NCBI GenBank assembly: GCA_900318815.1
Contig: ONMA01000004.1
Span: 1-64,000 of the forward strand
Source of the DNA: an uncultured Prevotellaceae bacterium
Lineage (GTDB): Bacteria > Bacteroidota > Bacteroidia > Bacteroidales > Bacteroidaceae
DNA: 64,000 bases
Direction of reading: 5' to 3'
A program made the position numbers and the translations under genes. Positions within the stretch are counted from its first letter, which is position 1. Each line of letters begins with the position of its first letter. Under the pieces are notes generated by a model. The model was not told the origin of the DNA, did not search any database, and was given only the letters and a program-made list of their open reading frames with translations. Shown here piece after piece: positions 26,971-35,851 of this stretch.

Positions 26971-26978
26971 TAATTTTG
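26971..26978 (+). promoter_or_regulatory. -7 promoter element for the polyprenyl synthase gene
   Basis: TAATTTTG stands 17 bases before the ATG at 26996. Confidence 0.4.
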
Positions 26979-26995
26979 TAACAAAAATCTTCAGA

Positions 26996-27973
26996 ATGGA
27001 TCAATTATCACTCATAAAGCAGCCTATTTCGAAAGATTTGGACGACTTCATCGAGTTGTTCGGCCTTTCGCTTACACATGAACACGGTCTTCTTGGTAGT
27101 GCCTTGGCACATATCAGGCAGCGCGGTGGAAAGCGCATGCGTCCTATGCTCATTTTGCTTTTAGCGAAGAACTATGGACTTGTTTCTCCAGTCACACAAC
27201 ATGCTGCCGTGGGCCTGGAACTGCTGCATACGGCTTCGCTCGTTCACGACGATGTGGTCGACGAGAGTAGCGAGCGTCGCGGTCAGGCCAGCGTCAATGC
27301 TACCTACGATAACAAGGTGGCGGTGCTCGTAGGCGATTTTATCCTTTCAACAGCCCTGCTGCACGTCTCAAAAACAGGTAATCAGCGCATTATAGAATAC
27401 CTGGCAGAGCTGGGTCGCACGCTCGCTGCGGGCGAAATCCTGCAGCTCACCAATATCCAGAACCAGGAGATTTCCGAAGAGGTGTATTACCAGGTCATCA
27501 AGCAGAAGACGGCTGCCCTCTTCGAGGCCTGTGCTGCCATTGGTGCCCTCTCTGCCGGTGCTTCCGAGGAGGAGGTGGTAAAGGCCGGGAAGTTCGGGCA
27601 GGATCTGGGTATTATGTTCCAGATTCGCGATGACATCTTCGATTATTACGACTCCAAGGAGATAGGAAAACCCACGGGTAACGACATGGCCGAGGGCAAG
27701 CTGACGCTGCCCGTGATCTACGCCCTGAATAATAACCCGATGGATTCTATGCTGACCCTCGCCAAGAAGGTAAAGGCTGGCACGGTGAATCCTGACGAAA
27801 TTGCTGTTTTGGTCGAGTTTACGAAGCGTAGCGGGGGCATGGAATATGCCGAGAAGCGCATGCAGGATTTCCGCTTTCTCTGTCAGCAATTCATCGATGA
27901 GAACGTAAAGAATGACGAAATCCGCCAGGCACTGACTGCCTACGTAGACTTCGTGATAGAGAGGAAGAGTTAG
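26996..27973 (+). CDS. Polyprenyl diphosphate synthase
   Basis: This encodes 325 residues. It elongates allylic diphosphates with isopentenyl diphosphate. The first aspartate-rich motif is LVHDDVVDESSERRGQ (DDxxD) and the second is IRDDIFDYYDS; GGKRMRP lies upstream. The size and sequence fit long-chain synthases that make the side chain of menaquinone (octaprenyl/heptaprenyl type), but chain length cannot be read with certainty. Menaquinone would feed the fumarate reductase encoded at 35-39 kb. It ends at a large GC-rich hairpin shared with deoC. Confidence 0.9.
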   Translation: MDQLSLIKQPISKDLDDFIELFGLSLTHEHGLLGSALAHIRQRGGKRMRPMLILLLAKNYGLVSPVTQHAAVGLELLHTASLVHDDVVDESSERRGQASVNATYDNKVAVLVGDFILSTALLHVSKTGNQRIIEYLAELGRTLAAGEILQLTNIQNQEISEEVYYQVIKQKTAALFEACAAIGALSAGASEEEVVKAGKFGQDLGIMFQIRDDIFDYYDSKEIGKPTGNDMAEGKLTLPVIYALNNNPMDSMLTLAKKVKAGTVNPDEIAVLVEFTKRSGGMEYAEKRMQDFRFLCQQFIDENVKNDEIRQALTAYVDFVIERKS

Positions 27974-27974
27974 G

Positions 27975-28072
27975 GAGAAGCCCCCCCTTCAGCCCCCGAG
28001 GGGGCTACTATAGAAAGGCATATTGCAAAACTATAGTAGCCCCCTCGGGGGCTGAAGGGGGGGCTTTTTTTA
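27975..28072. repeat. GCCCCC palindrome, free-standing copy and likely bidirectional terminator
   Basis: GCCCCCCCTTCAGCCCCCGA and GGGGGCTACTATAG on the left pair with CTATAGTAGCCCCCTCGGGG and GCTGAAGGGGGGGC on the right, followed by TTTTTTT. It lies between the convergent polyprenyl synthase and deoC genes. The same element is inside leuS at 15010. Confidence 0.85.
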
Positions 28073-28966
28073 GAAGAACTTCACTTCTTTGCCCTCTAAC
28101 TCGCTGAGCAATAGGTTAGCCAGTCGGCTGGTACCCAGACGGAAGAGTTCGTTGGTGAGCCATTTCTCCCCTAAGATTTCCTTGACGATGGTGTAGTAAA
28201 TCAAGGCATCCATCACGCTGTTAATGCCGCCGGCAGGTTTAAAACCTACCATAATGCCCGTTTCATCGTAGTATTCCTTAATGGCCTGACACATCATGTA
28301 GGCGGCCTCTGGAGTGGCACTTACTTTCTCCTTGCCCGTAGAGGTCTTGATATAGTCGGCACCGCTATACATGGCCAGGATAGAGGCTTTCTTGATGTTG
28401 GCACACGAGCCTAAGTCGCCCGTTTCGAGAATCACTTTCATGGGCACGTCGCCACAAGTCTCCTTTTGCTGTTGGATTTCGTCGCAAACAGTCTCGTAGT
28501 CGCCACTGAGGAACTGTCCCACGTGCATCACGATGTCCACGTTGCCGGCACCGTCGCGAATGGCTAAGCCTGTCTCTACGGTCTTTACCTCGATGAGTGC
28601 TTGCGACGAGGGGAATGCACCGCTCACACAGGTGGGGATAACACCCTCAACCTCAAGCGATTCGCTTACTAACTTGGTGAAACGGGGGTAGGTGACCAAG
28701 GTTGCCACGTGCGGATAGTTGGGGTATTCGTTGTCGAACTTGTTGACTTTCTCCACCAGTTGCAGCACGCTCTCGTCGGAGTCTGTCGTGGTCAGCGTGG
28801 TCAGCTCGATACTGCCGAACATGAAGCGTTTCACTTCCGGGGTGTCGTTGGCTGCTACCTTTTCGGCAATCAGCTTCTTCACGGTTTCCTTTACGTCTTC
28901 GTCCTTGATGTCGAAGTTGTACTTGCTCAGCGCTTCTTCTATGCGCCCGAATTGTTTTTCTGTCAT
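28070..28966 (-). CDS. deoC: Deoxyribose-phosphate aldolase
   Basis: This encodes 298 residues. It splits 2-deoxyribose 5-phosphate into glyceraldehyde 3-phosphate and acetaldehyde in nucleoside salvage. The Schiff-base lysine lies in YIKTSTGKEKVSATPEAA; GLAIRDGAGNVDIVMHVG and FKPAGGINSVMDAL are also family-like. The length corresponds to the longer (about 295-300) form I recall in Bacteroidetes. It heads toward the palindrome at 27975 and is preceded by the MazG-like gene on the same strand with an 8-base gap. Confidence 0.93.
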   Translation of the reverse strand: MTEKQFGRIEEALSKYNFDIKDEDVKETVKKLIAEKVAANDTPEVKRFMFGSIELTTLTTTDSDESVLQLVEKVNKFDNEYPNYPHVATLVTYPRFTKLVSESLEVEGVIPTCVSGAFPSSQALIEVKTVETGLAIRDGAGNVDIVMHVGQFLSGDYETVCDEIQQQKETCGDVPMKVILETGDLGSCANIKKASILAMYSGADYIKTSTGKEKVSATPEAAYMMCQAIKEYYDETGIMVGFKPAGGINSVMDALIYYTIVKEILGEKWLTNELFRLGTSRLANLLLSELEGKEVKFF

Positions 28967-28974
28967 AGTCGTAA

Positions 28975-29340
28975 TTACTTTAATTTTAGGTTGTTAATAT
29001 GTCGTTCCTTGTCTCGTTTCGTCTTCTTTTCAATGTTTTTCTGCAGGGCTTCATCCAGGTTTACGCCCGTCTGGTTGGCTAAGCAGAGTAGCACCCACAG
29101 CACGTCGGCCATCTCGTCGGCGAGTGCCTGGCTTCCGTTATCCTCGGCGCGTGGGTCGCCTTGCTTCCACGACTGCTCGCCATATCGGCGACTGATGACC
29201 CGTGCCAGCTCGCCCACCTCCTCGGTAAGCACCGCCATGTTGGTCAGTTCGCTGAAGTATCTCACTCCATACTCCTTAATCCATTGATCCACAGTCTGTT
29301 GTGCTTCGCGTAGTGTCATATCGTTCTCGGTGGTTTTCAT
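28975..29340 (-). CDS. MazG-like nucleotide pyrophosphohydrolase
   Basis: This encodes 121 residues of the all-alpha NTP pyrophosphatase fold. The metal-binding motifs are visible as EEVGELARVISRRYGE and LADEMADVLWVLLCLANQTG. Such small MazG proteins hydrolyse (d)NTPs as housecleaning enzymes; the substrate is not readable. Its start overlaps the preceding membrane-protein stop by 4 bases (ATGA type), so they are translationally linked, and deoC follows at once. A short nucleotide-metabolism operon is likely. Confidence 0.88.
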   Translation of the reverse strand: MKTTENDMTLREAQQTVDQWIKEYGVRYFSELTNMAVLTEEVGELARVISRRYGEQSWKQGDPRAEDNGSQALADEMADVLWVLLCLANQTGVNLDEALQKNIEKKTKRDKERHINNLKLK

Positions 29341-29585
29341 CGTTTCAGGAAAAACAGGATAAAGATGGTCAGGATGGCTCCTAACATCACAAAGATATTG
29401 AGCAGATTATCGCGCCGGTACAGTTCCCAGTGCAGTGCCTTGTAGATGATGATGACCACCCACAGCAACAGTCCGATGGCGGCGGCTATTGCTCCCGCAT
29501 TCATGTTCACCGCGTGTCCCAGGATAGCACCGAGGAAGAGCATGATCATGCCTGATGTTTCTATCTCTTTCAGGTATTTTTTCAT
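29337..29585 (-). CDS. Small membrane protein of unknown function
   Basis: This encodes 82 residues with two or three hydrophobic segments (GMIMLFLGAILGHAV, GAIAAAIGLLLWVVIIIYKA, IFVMLGAILTIFILFF). I recognise no family. Its last four bases overlap the start of the MazG-like gene. It begins 42 bases after the dtd stop on the same strand, so dtd, this gene, the MazG-like gene and deoC may form one operon. Confidence 0.7.
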   Translation of the reverse strand: MKKYLKEIETSGMIMLFLGAILGHAVNMNAGAIAAAIGLLLWVVIIIYKALHWELYRRDNLLNIFVMLGAILTIFILFFLKR

Positions 29586-29627
29586 TGTTTTCTTCTTTTG
29601 TTATGGCAGAGGAGGGTAGGGGGATGC

Positions 29628-30083
29628 TTACTCCTTGTTCTTCGTGTCCATGCAGATGGTGACTGGCCCGTCGTTGACAAGACTTACCTGCATCATGGCT
29701 CCGAACTCACCTGTGGCCACTGGTTTTCCGATGGTTTCGCTCAGTTTCTGGCAGAAATATTGATAGAGCGGCACGGAAATCTCGTGCCTTGCTGCCCTGA
29801 ACCATGAGGGCCGGTTGCCTTTTTTGTAGCTTGCAAACAGCGTGAACTGGCTCACTACCAGACAGTCGCCTCCCTCATCCTGGATGGAGCGGTTCATTAT
29901 TCCCTCGTCATCGTCGAACACCCGCAGACCAGCTACCTTCTTCACTAACCAGTCGGCATCGTCCTGGGTGTCCTCTTCACAGACCCCTAAGAGTATCAGG
30001 AATCCCTTCCCAATGCTTCTTTTGTTCTCTTCTCCAGCTATGGCCACGCTGGCCTCCGTTACTCTCTGTATTACTATTCTCAT
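29628..30083 (-). CDS. dtd: D-aminoacyl-tRNA deacylase
   Basis: This encodes 151 residues. Dtd removes D-amino acids mis-attached to tRNA. The N-terminal [15 protein letters not shown], the active-site [16 protein letters not shown] and the C-terminal Gly-Pro loop ([11 protein letters not shown], normally N-x-G-P-V) are present. A longer frame begins at 30122, but the family starts at the Met encoded at 30083. A minus-strand TATCTTTG promoter box ends only four bases before that ATG, so the message would be leaderless or nearly so if that box is used. Confidence 0.93.
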   Translation of the reverse strand: MRIVIQRVTEASVAIAGEENKRSIGKGFLILLGVCEEDTQDDADWLVKKVAGLRVFDDDEGIMNRSIQDEGGDCLVVSQFTLFASYKKGNRPSWFRAARHEISVPLYQYFCQKLSETIGKPVATGEFGAMMQVSLVNDGPVTICMDTKNKE

Positions 30084-30087
30084 TCTG

Positions 30088-30095
30088 CAAAGATA
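30088..30095 (-). promoter_or_regulatory. -7 promoter element directly at the dtd start
   Basis: The minus strand reads TATCTTTG and ends four bases before the dtd ATG. Confidence 0.35.
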
Positions 30096-30151
30096 CGCTT
30101 TTTCATCCAATTTTCCAAACATTCAGCGACTATATTTTTTACTTCCTTGCT

Positions 30152-30340
30152 CTAATGTTTTATTACACCTGAATACAGCATTCGTTGCAGCCTGATGAAG
30201 CATTCATCACAACTCGATAAAGCATCAATTACACCGTGATGAATGCGATATCACGGTGTAATGGATGCTTCATCGTGGTGTAATCAATGTTTCGTCTGGG
30301 TGTGACTGAATATTGGTCTGGGTGTGAGGAAACGTTGATG
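30152..30340. repeat. Mirror-symmetric array of 22-bp units, copy 2
   Basis: Three forward units (for example TTGCAGCCTGATGAAGCATT), a central palindrome TTACACCGTGAT...ATCACGGTGTAA (about 30222-30254), and three reverse units (GGATGCTTCATCGTGGTGTA, then TCAATGTTTCGTCTGGGTGT and TGAATATTGGTCTGGGTGTG) follow with a strict 22-base period. It lies between uvrC and dtd. The same unit and layout are found at 4506-4680. Confidence 0.8.
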
Positions 30341-30346
30341 AGAAAA

Positions 30347-32179
30347 TCAGGCGAGACCTTCCCTGAAATGGTCGTACACAATCTTCGCCTTACTGGCTCC
30401 TATAATCTTTGTAAGTTCCTCTAAATCAGACACTTTGATTCTTTTTACGCTCTTTAGAGCCTGGATGAGCGCATCGCGAGTCTTGGGACCTATACCCTTG
30501 ATGTCGTCGAGTTCGGAATGCAGGGCATGCTTCGACCTCTTGTCGCGGTGGAAGGTGATGGCAAAGCGGTGTACCTCGTCCTGTAGTCGCGTAAGCACGT
30601 GGAATAGCTCGGAGTCGGTCTTCAGGGCTACGGTTATGGGCGGGAATCCATAGAGCAGTTCGTTGGTGCGGTGTCGGTCGTCCTTGGCCAGTCCGGCTAT
30701 CGGAATATCTAGGTTCAGCTCGTCTTGGATGACCTCGCGAATGACCTCCATCTGGCCTCGGCCGCCATCGGCCACGATGAGGTCGGGTAGGGGCTGTTCT
30801 TCCTCCAGCAGACGGCTGTAACGGCGGTGTACCACCTCTTTCATGGTGGCATAATCGTCGGGTCCGGCTACGGTCTTGATGTTGTATTTCTTATAATCCT
30901 GCTTGCTGGGCTTCATGCTCTTGAATACTACACAGGCGGCTACGGCATCGGTGCCGGAGATGTTTGAGTTGTCGAAACACTCTATCTGATAGGGCATCTT
31001 GGGCAGTCGCAGTTTCTCCTGAAGTTCCTTCATCAGCCGCACTTGTTTCTGTTCTGGATTCAGCTTTTCGGCCTGTTTCAGACGGTCGAACTTATATTGT
31101 TTTCCGTTCATCACCGAGAGATCGAGCAAGGTCTTTTTGTCGCCTCGCTGGGGAACGGTAAAGGTCACGCCCTCTAACTGGAAGTCCATTTCAAAGGGCA
31201 CTACGATTTCCTTTGACTTGCTCTGGAATCGCTCGCGCATCTCCACGATACCTAACTGTAGCATCTCCTCGTCGCTCTCGTTCAGGGGTTTCTTGTACTC
31301 GAAGGTGAACGACTGGTTGATGACTCCGTTGGCCACGTGGATGTAGTTGATGTAGGCTATCTTCTCGTCGTTGGTGATGGAGAACACGTCCACATTGTCG
31401 ATGGTGTGGCTCACCACCTCGCTCTTAGAGACAAAGCCGTCGAGCAGTAGGTATTTGCGCTTCATCTGCTCGGCCTCTTCGAAGCGCAGTTCTTCGGCCA
31501 GTCGTTGCATTTCCTCTCGCATTTCGCGTAGAATGGCCCGTGTGTTTCCTTTCAGGATCTCGCGTGCCTGGGCGATGTTCTTCTGGTAGTTTTCCAGACT
31601 TTGTTTCTTGATGCAAGGGCCTTCACAGTTCTTGATGTGGTATTCCAGACATACTTGGTATTTTCCCGTTTCAATGCCTTCCTTGGTCATGGGCTGTCGG
31701 CAGCGGCGCGGATGATAGAGTTTGTCTATTAGTTCAAGCACGGCATACATGGAGCCTATGTGGGAGTAGGGGCCGTAGTAGGTACCCCATTTCTTGTTGA
31801 TGGTGCGGGTCTTGAAGATGCGGGGCAGATACTCGTTGGTGACGCAGATGCTGGGATAGGTCTTCCCATCCTTCAGCAGCACGTTGTAGCGAGGGTTGTA
31901 TTTCTTGATGAGTGCATTTTCCAGCAGCAGGGCATCTTCCTCTGTGTTTACCACCGTGTAGCTGATGTCGTGAATCTTGCTCACGAGAACCTTGGTCTTG
32001 AACCTGTCCACTTCTGTATGGAAGTATGACGATACTCGGGCTTTCAGGTTTTTTGCCTTGCCCACATAGATGATGACGTGGTTCTCGTCATAGTACTGGT
32101 AGCTGCCTGGCTTTTCTGGCAAGCGGCTTACGATGCCTTTTAGGTAGGCCAGTCGCTGCTCGTTTTCTTGTTTCGTCAT
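30347..32179 (-). CDS. uvrC: Excinuclease ABC subunit C
   Basis: This encodes 610 residues, the usual length. UvrC makes both incisions in nucleotide excision repair. The N-terminal GIY-YIG nuclease is visible as GSYQYYDENHVIIYVGKAKN, the UVR domain as EELRFEEAEQMKRKYLLL, the RNase-H-like second nuclease as IECFDNSNISGTDAVAACVV and LPDLIVADGGRGQMEV, and the helix-hairpin-helix pair as DDIKGIGPKTRDALIQAL. It ends beside the mirror-symmetric repeat array, with apt upstream on the same strand. Confidence 0.97.
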   Translation of the reverse strand: MTKQENEQRLAYLKGIVSRLPEKPGSYQYYDENHVIIYVGKAKNLKARVSSYFHTEVDRFKTKVLVSKIHDISYTVVNTEEDALLLENALIKKYNPRYNVLLKDGKTYPSICVTNEYLPRIFKTRTINKKWGTYYGPYSHIGSMYAVLELIDKLYHPRRCRQPMTKEGIETGKYQVCLEYHIKNCEGPCIKKQSLENYQKNIAQAREILKGNTRAILREMREEMQRLAEELRFEEAEQMKRKYLLLDGFVSKSEVVSHTIDNVDVFSITNDEKIAYINYIHVANGVINQSFTFEYKKPLNESDEEMLQLGIVEMRERFQSKSKEIVVPFEMDFQLEGVTFTVPQRGDKKTLLDLSVMNGKQYKFDRLKQAEKLNPEQKQVRLMKELQEKLRLPKMPYQIECFDNSNISGTDAVAACVVFKSMKPSKQDYKKYNIKTVAGPDDYATMKEVVHRRYSRLLEEEQPLPDLIVADGGRGQMEVIREVIQDELNLDIPIAGLAKDDRHRTNELLYGFPPITVALKTDSELFHVLTRLQDEVHRFAITFHRDKRSKHALHSELDDIKGIGPKTRDALIQALKSVKRIKVSDLEELTKIIGASKAKIVYDHFREGLA

Positions 32180-32240
32180 ACACTTTTTTGTTCCTTCATT
32201 CTTTGAGAAACCCCTTTATACAAAGGGCTTTCCGCTTCTT

Positions 32241-32259
32241 TTGTTTCACGTGAAACTTT
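32241..32259. promoter_or_regulatory. GTTTCACGTGAAAC palindrome (parS-like) between uvrC and apt
   Basis: TGTTTCACGTGAAACTT contains a 14-base palindrome close to the bacterial parS consensus TGTTTCACGTGAAACA. A partial copy, TTCCACGTGAAACG, lies at about 32871-32884 between apt and mnmG. ParB-binding sites of this kind mark the origin-proximal part of many chromosomes. parAB is not in the window. Confidence 0.6.
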
Positions 32260-32307
32260 ACTATAGTTTCAGGGGCAGGTCAATTGCCTGCCCCTACTTT
32301 TTTGGGA

Positions 32308-32835
32308 CTATACGGTCATCAGTGTTGTCAGTTCTATTCCTTCGAAGAGGTCGCGACCATGCAGTCCCTCGTCGGTAATCTCGATGATGAAGTTCATGTA
32401 CACTTTCTTTGGGTGGAAGTTCTGCACCAGCTTCCATGCTGCCTTGGCTGTGCCGCCTGTGGCCAGCAAGTCATCGTGGATGAGTACCACGTCGTCGGGA
32501 TTGATTGAGTCGATGTGCATCTCTACGGTGTCTACACCATACTCTTTCGAGAAAGATTCCTTGATGACTGTTGCAGGCAGTTTGCCTGGCTTGCGTGCCA
32601 GTACCACGCCACAGCCTAACCGTGCGGCCAGGGCAGCAGCCATGACGAAGCCACGACTCTCAACGCCTACAATCTTGGTGATGCCTTTGTCCTTGTACAG
32701 CTCGTACATTTCGTCGAGCATAATCTTCATGCACTCGGCGTTCTTGAAGAGTGTTGTCACATCGCGGAAGTTGATTCCTTTTCTCGGAAAATCTGGTATG
32801 CATCTCAGATTGTCCATCAGTACTTTGTTGTTCAT
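32308..32835 (-). CDS. apt: Adenine phosphoribosyltransferase
   Basis: This encodes 175 residues. Apt salvages adenine to AMP using PRPP. The PRPP-binding loop is VVLIHDDLLATGGTAKAA, with GVESRGFVMAAALAARLG and KPGKLPATV earlier. Length is normal. It lies between mnmG and uvrC on the same strand. The flanking gaps each contain a TTTCACGTGAAA-type palindrome half (TTGTTTCACGTGAAACTT near 32242 and TTCCACGTGAAACG near 32871), which are GTTTCACGTGAAAC-like sequences. Confidence 0.96.
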   Translation of the reverse strand: MNNKVLMDNLRCIPDFPRKGINFRDVTTLFKNAECMKIMLDEMYELYKDKGITKIVGVESRGFVMAAALAARLGCGVVLARKPGKLPATVIKESFSKEYGVDTVEMHIDSINPDDVVLIHDDLLATGGTAKAAWKLVQNFHPKKVYMNFIIEITDEGLHGRDLFEGIELTTLMTV

Positions 32836-32891
32836 AATCAGTAAGTTATAAGTTAAAAATTCGGTTATTGTTCCACGTGAAACGATGCGTG

Positions 32892-34829
32892 TTATCTGCC
32901 CATCAGCACCAGCAGCACATTGATGTCGCTGGGACTTACGCCGGGTATGCGGCTGGCCTGTGCCAGTGTTTCCGGCTCGATGGCACTTAGTTTCTGGCGT
33001 GCCTCGGTGGAGAGCGATTGTAGTTCGTTGTACTTGAAGTGGCCTTTGATGCGAATGTTTTCCAGTCGGTGCATCTTTTCGGCCACCTGGTTCTCGCGCT
33101 CAATATATCCTTTATATTTAATGCGTATCTCTGCGGCCTCGGCAATCTCTTCTTTTCTGTTGGGCGAACGCTCAATGACTTCTTTCAGTTCGGGGATGAT
33201 TTCCTGCAGGTTCTTGAAATTGAGTTGAGGGCGAGCCACTAAGTCTTCGAGCTTCACGCCGAACTGGAGTGGGGTAGTGCCTAAAGCCTCTAACTGGCCG
33301 TTGATGGCCTTTGGCTTAACAGCGAAGTTTCTGCAAAAACTTTCGATTTCTTCGATGTGTTTCTTCTTCTCCATCCACCAGTCGTAACGCTCGCGTGAGG
33401 CCAGTCCCATCTGGTAGGCCAGCTCCGTGAGACGGCGGTCGGCATCGTCCTGACGGAGCAGGATGCGGTACTCGGCACGTGAGGTAAACATACGGTAGGG
33501 TTCGTCGACACCTTTCGTCACCAGGTCGTCAATCAGCACGCCAATATAAGCCTGGTCTCTTGCCAGCGTCATTTTCCCGTCGGTCGTATCTCCATCGGCT
33601 GTATGGCTCCCTCCTGCCTTTAGTGCAGCGTTAGCGCCAGCCATGAGTCCTTGGCCTGCTGCCTCCTCATAGCCCGTGGTGCCGTTGACCTGTCCTGCGA
33701 GGAATAATCCATCAATAATCTTTGATTCCAACGAGTGACTAAGCTGGGTGGGGTCAAAGAAATCGTACTCGATGGCGTATCCTGGACGGTACACTTTCAG
33801 GTCGCGTAACGCTGGAATCTTTTTCAGTGCCTCAAGTTGTATGTCCATAGGTAGTGACGAGGAAAAACCGTTCAGGTACATCTCGTTGGTGTCTTCGCCC
33901 TCGGGTTCTAAGAAGAGCGGGTGTTGCTCTCTATCGGGGAAGGTAACGAGCTTCGTTTCGATGGAAGGACAGTAACGCGGCCCAATCGACTGTATCTGTC
34001 CGTTATAGAGTGGTGAGTCGGCCAGTCCGCTGCGAAGGATGGCATGTACCTCTTCATTCGTATTGCAGGTCCAGCAGGGTAGCTGCTTCAGTTGTCTTGT
34101 CTCAGTAAGTACATACGAGAAGCGGTAGGGACGTTCTTCGCCGGGTTGTATCGACATGTCCTCGAAGTGGACGGAGCGGCGATCTATGCGCACGGGCGTT
34201 CCCGTCTTCATCCTTGCCGAGCGAATGCCGTGGCGCGTGATGCTCTCGGTAAAGTCCCTGACGGCGGGTTCGGCGATGCGTCCGCCGGGAATCATCTTCC
34301 GCCCGATGTGCAGCAGTCCGTTCAGGAAGGTGCCGGCAGTGACCACCACGCAGCGGGCGCGCAGCTCGCAACCCCATATCGTGCGCACGCCTGTAACTAT
34401 TGTATCGTTTGTTTCGGTCTGGTCGCCGCCTCTATCCCTTTCCTCTGTCATCAGCTCGCAAGCCTGGTCCTGCCAGATGTCGAGGTTCTCGGTGAGGTCG
34501 AGCTGGCGTCGCCACTCCCAGATAAACTTCCCCCGGTCGCACTGGGCGCGAGGGCTCCATACAGCTGGTCCTTTGCCCACGTTGAGCATTCGGAACTGGA
34601 TGGCGGTGGCATCGGTCACTAAGCCCATGCGTCCGCCCAAGGCATCAATCTCGCGCACTATTTGTCCTTTGGCTATTCCGCCAACGGCTGGATTGCACGA
34701 CATCTGTGCAATCTTGTTCATGTCCATCGTCACCAAGCAGGTCTTCGCTCCTATGCGAGCCGAGGCACAAGCTGCCTCACAGCCCGCATGTCCGCCGCCT
34801 ACGACAATGACGTCATAATCTAAAATCAT
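32892..34829 (-). CDS. mnmG: tRNA uridine-5-carboxymethylaminomethyl modification enzyme MnmG (GidA)
   Basis: This encodes about 645 residues. With MnmE it modifies the wobble uridine of several tRNAs, using FAD and methylene-tetrahydrofolate. The FAD site is DVIVVGGGHAGCEAACASAR; GidA signatures CNPAVGGIAKGQIVREID and GQVNGTTGYEEAAGQGLMAG are intact; the C-terminal part (TEARQKLSAIEPETLAQASR, PGVSPSDINVLLV) binds MnmE and tRNA. Met codons at 34829 and 34832 both fit; a longer frame to 34856 is unlikely since a minus-strand TAATTTTG box (34853-34860) covers it. Confidence 0.96.
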   Translation of the reverse strand: MILDYDVIVVGGGHAGCEAACASARIGAKTCLVTMDMNKIAQMSCNPAVGGIAKGQIVREIDALGGRMGLVTDATAIQFRMLNVGKGPAVWSPRAQCDRGKFIWEWRRQLDLTENLDIWQDQACELMTEERDRGGDQTETNDTIVTGVRTIWGCELRARCVVVTAGTFLNGLLHIGRKMIPGGRIAEPAVRDFTESITRHGIRSARMKTGTPVRIDRRSVHFEDMSIQPGEERPYRFSYVLTETRQLKQLPCWTCNTNEEVHAILRSGLADSPLYNGQIQSIGPRYCPSIETKLVTFPDREQHPLFLEPEGEDTNEMYLNGFSSSLPMDIQLEALKKIPALRDLKVYRPGYAIEYDFFDPTQLSHSLESKIIDGLFLAGQVNGTTGYEEAAGQGLMAGANAALKAGGSHTADGDTTDGKMTLARDQAYIGVLIDDLVTKGVDEPYRMFTSRAEYRILLRQDDADRRLTELAYQMGLASRERYDWWMEKKKHIEEIESFCRNFAVKPKAINGQLEALGTTPLQFGVKLEDLVARPQLNFKNLQEIIPELKEVIERSPNRKEEIAEAAEIRIKYKGYIERENQVAEKMHRLENIRIKGHFKYNELQSLSTEARQKLSAIEPETLAQASRIPGVSPSDINVLLVLMGR

Positions 34830-34934
34830 CATAGGAAAAAACGTTTTAGGCCACAAAATTACAAAATCTTCTGCAAATGATAGTGTAGATTTTTTAAAAA
34901 TAATGGATAGTTATCAATTTTTTTTTAAAAATAC

Positions 34935-34965
34935 TTTGAATATTCATTAATTTGTAGTAATTTTG
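34935..34965 (+). promoter_or_regulatory. Promoter of the fumarate reductase operon
   Basis: TTTG (34935-34938), 19 bases, then TAATTTTG (34958-34965): a full match to the Bacteroidetes consensus. The transcript would begin near 34972 and carry a leader of about 110 bases before frdC. Confidence 0.7.
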
Positions 34966-35084
34966 TAGCCACAATACGCGCGTGTCTACTCATAGGTGGG
35001 TATTCAGGCGTTAACCCGAGAGGGCATGTTTGTTAGCATTCAAAATCTAAACACAATATTTAATTCATTTAATTTCAACAACTT

Positions 35085-35819
35085 ATGTGGTTAATCAATT
35101 CATCAATTGGTAGAAAAGTTGTAATGTCTGTGACGGGCATTGCGCTGATCTTGTTCCTGACGTTCCACTGCTGCATGAACATCGTCGCGCTCTTCTCGGC
35201 TGAGGGTTACAACATGATTTGTGAGTTCCTGGGTGCCAACTGGTATGCTGTTGTAGCAACACTTGGCTTGGCTGCCTTGGCAGTGTGTCACATCGTCTTT
35301 GCCTTCATTCTGACGGCACAGAACCGCCGTGCCCGTGGCGATAACCGCTACGAGGTGTCGACGACGGTCAACGGCAACAACGTGGCTGAGAAGTGGGCAT
35401 CGAGCAACATGCTTGTGCTGGGACTCATCATCCTCATTGGCCTGATTCTCCATCTGGTCAACTTCTGGTACAACATGATGTTTGCCGAGATTGTGGGCAT
35501 GGTGCCTATGCACAGTCCCTCTGACGGCTTCGCATGGATTGTGGAGACCTTCTCCAACCCCGTCTTCGTGGTCATCTATCTCATCTGGTTCTGCGCCATC
35601 TGGTTCCATCTGGCTCATGGCTTCTGGAGTGCTATGCAGACTCTGGGCATCAGCGGCAAAATCTGGCATAAGCGCTGGAACTGCATCGGTCTGATCTACG
35701 TCAGCCTGCTCATGCTGGGCTTCACCGTCGTGGCACTGGCCTTCGCCTTCGGTTGCGCTCCTTCGCTGTGCTGTGATGGGGGTGCCTGCTGCGCTGTTGC
35801 TGCTCCGTGCTGTCAGTAA
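35085..35819 (+). CDS. frdC: Fumarate reductase / succinate dehydrogenase cytochrome b subunit
   Basis: This encodes 244 residues with five membrane helices (starting VVMSVTGIALILFLTFHCCM), the single-subunit diheme b558 type that anchors FrdAB and exchanges electrons with menaquinone. Histidines on several helices (LTFHCCMN, VCHIVFAF, IWFHLAHGFWSAMQTLG) are placed as heme ligands. The last 22 residues are extraordinary: seven Cys (CAPSLCCDGGACCAVAAPCC). The gene heads frdCAB behind a strong promoter match, with 32 bases to frdA. In anaerobic Bacteroidetes this complex makes succinate from fumarate. Confidence 0.93.
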   Translation: MWLINSSIGRKVVMSVTGIALILFLTFHCCMNIVALFSAEGYNMICEFLGANWYAVVATLGLAALAVCHIVFAFILTAQNRRARGDNRYEVSTTVNGNNVAEKWASSNMLVLGLIILIGLILHLVNFWYNMMFAEIVGMVPMHSPSDGFAWIVETFSNPVFVVIYLIWFCAIWFHLAHGFWSAMQTLGISGKIWHKRWNCIGLIYVSLLMLGFTVVALAFAFGCAPSLCCDGGACCAVAAPCCQ

Positions 35820-35851
35820 TTAACTGTTAATCTGTAAATCGTAAAAAAACT

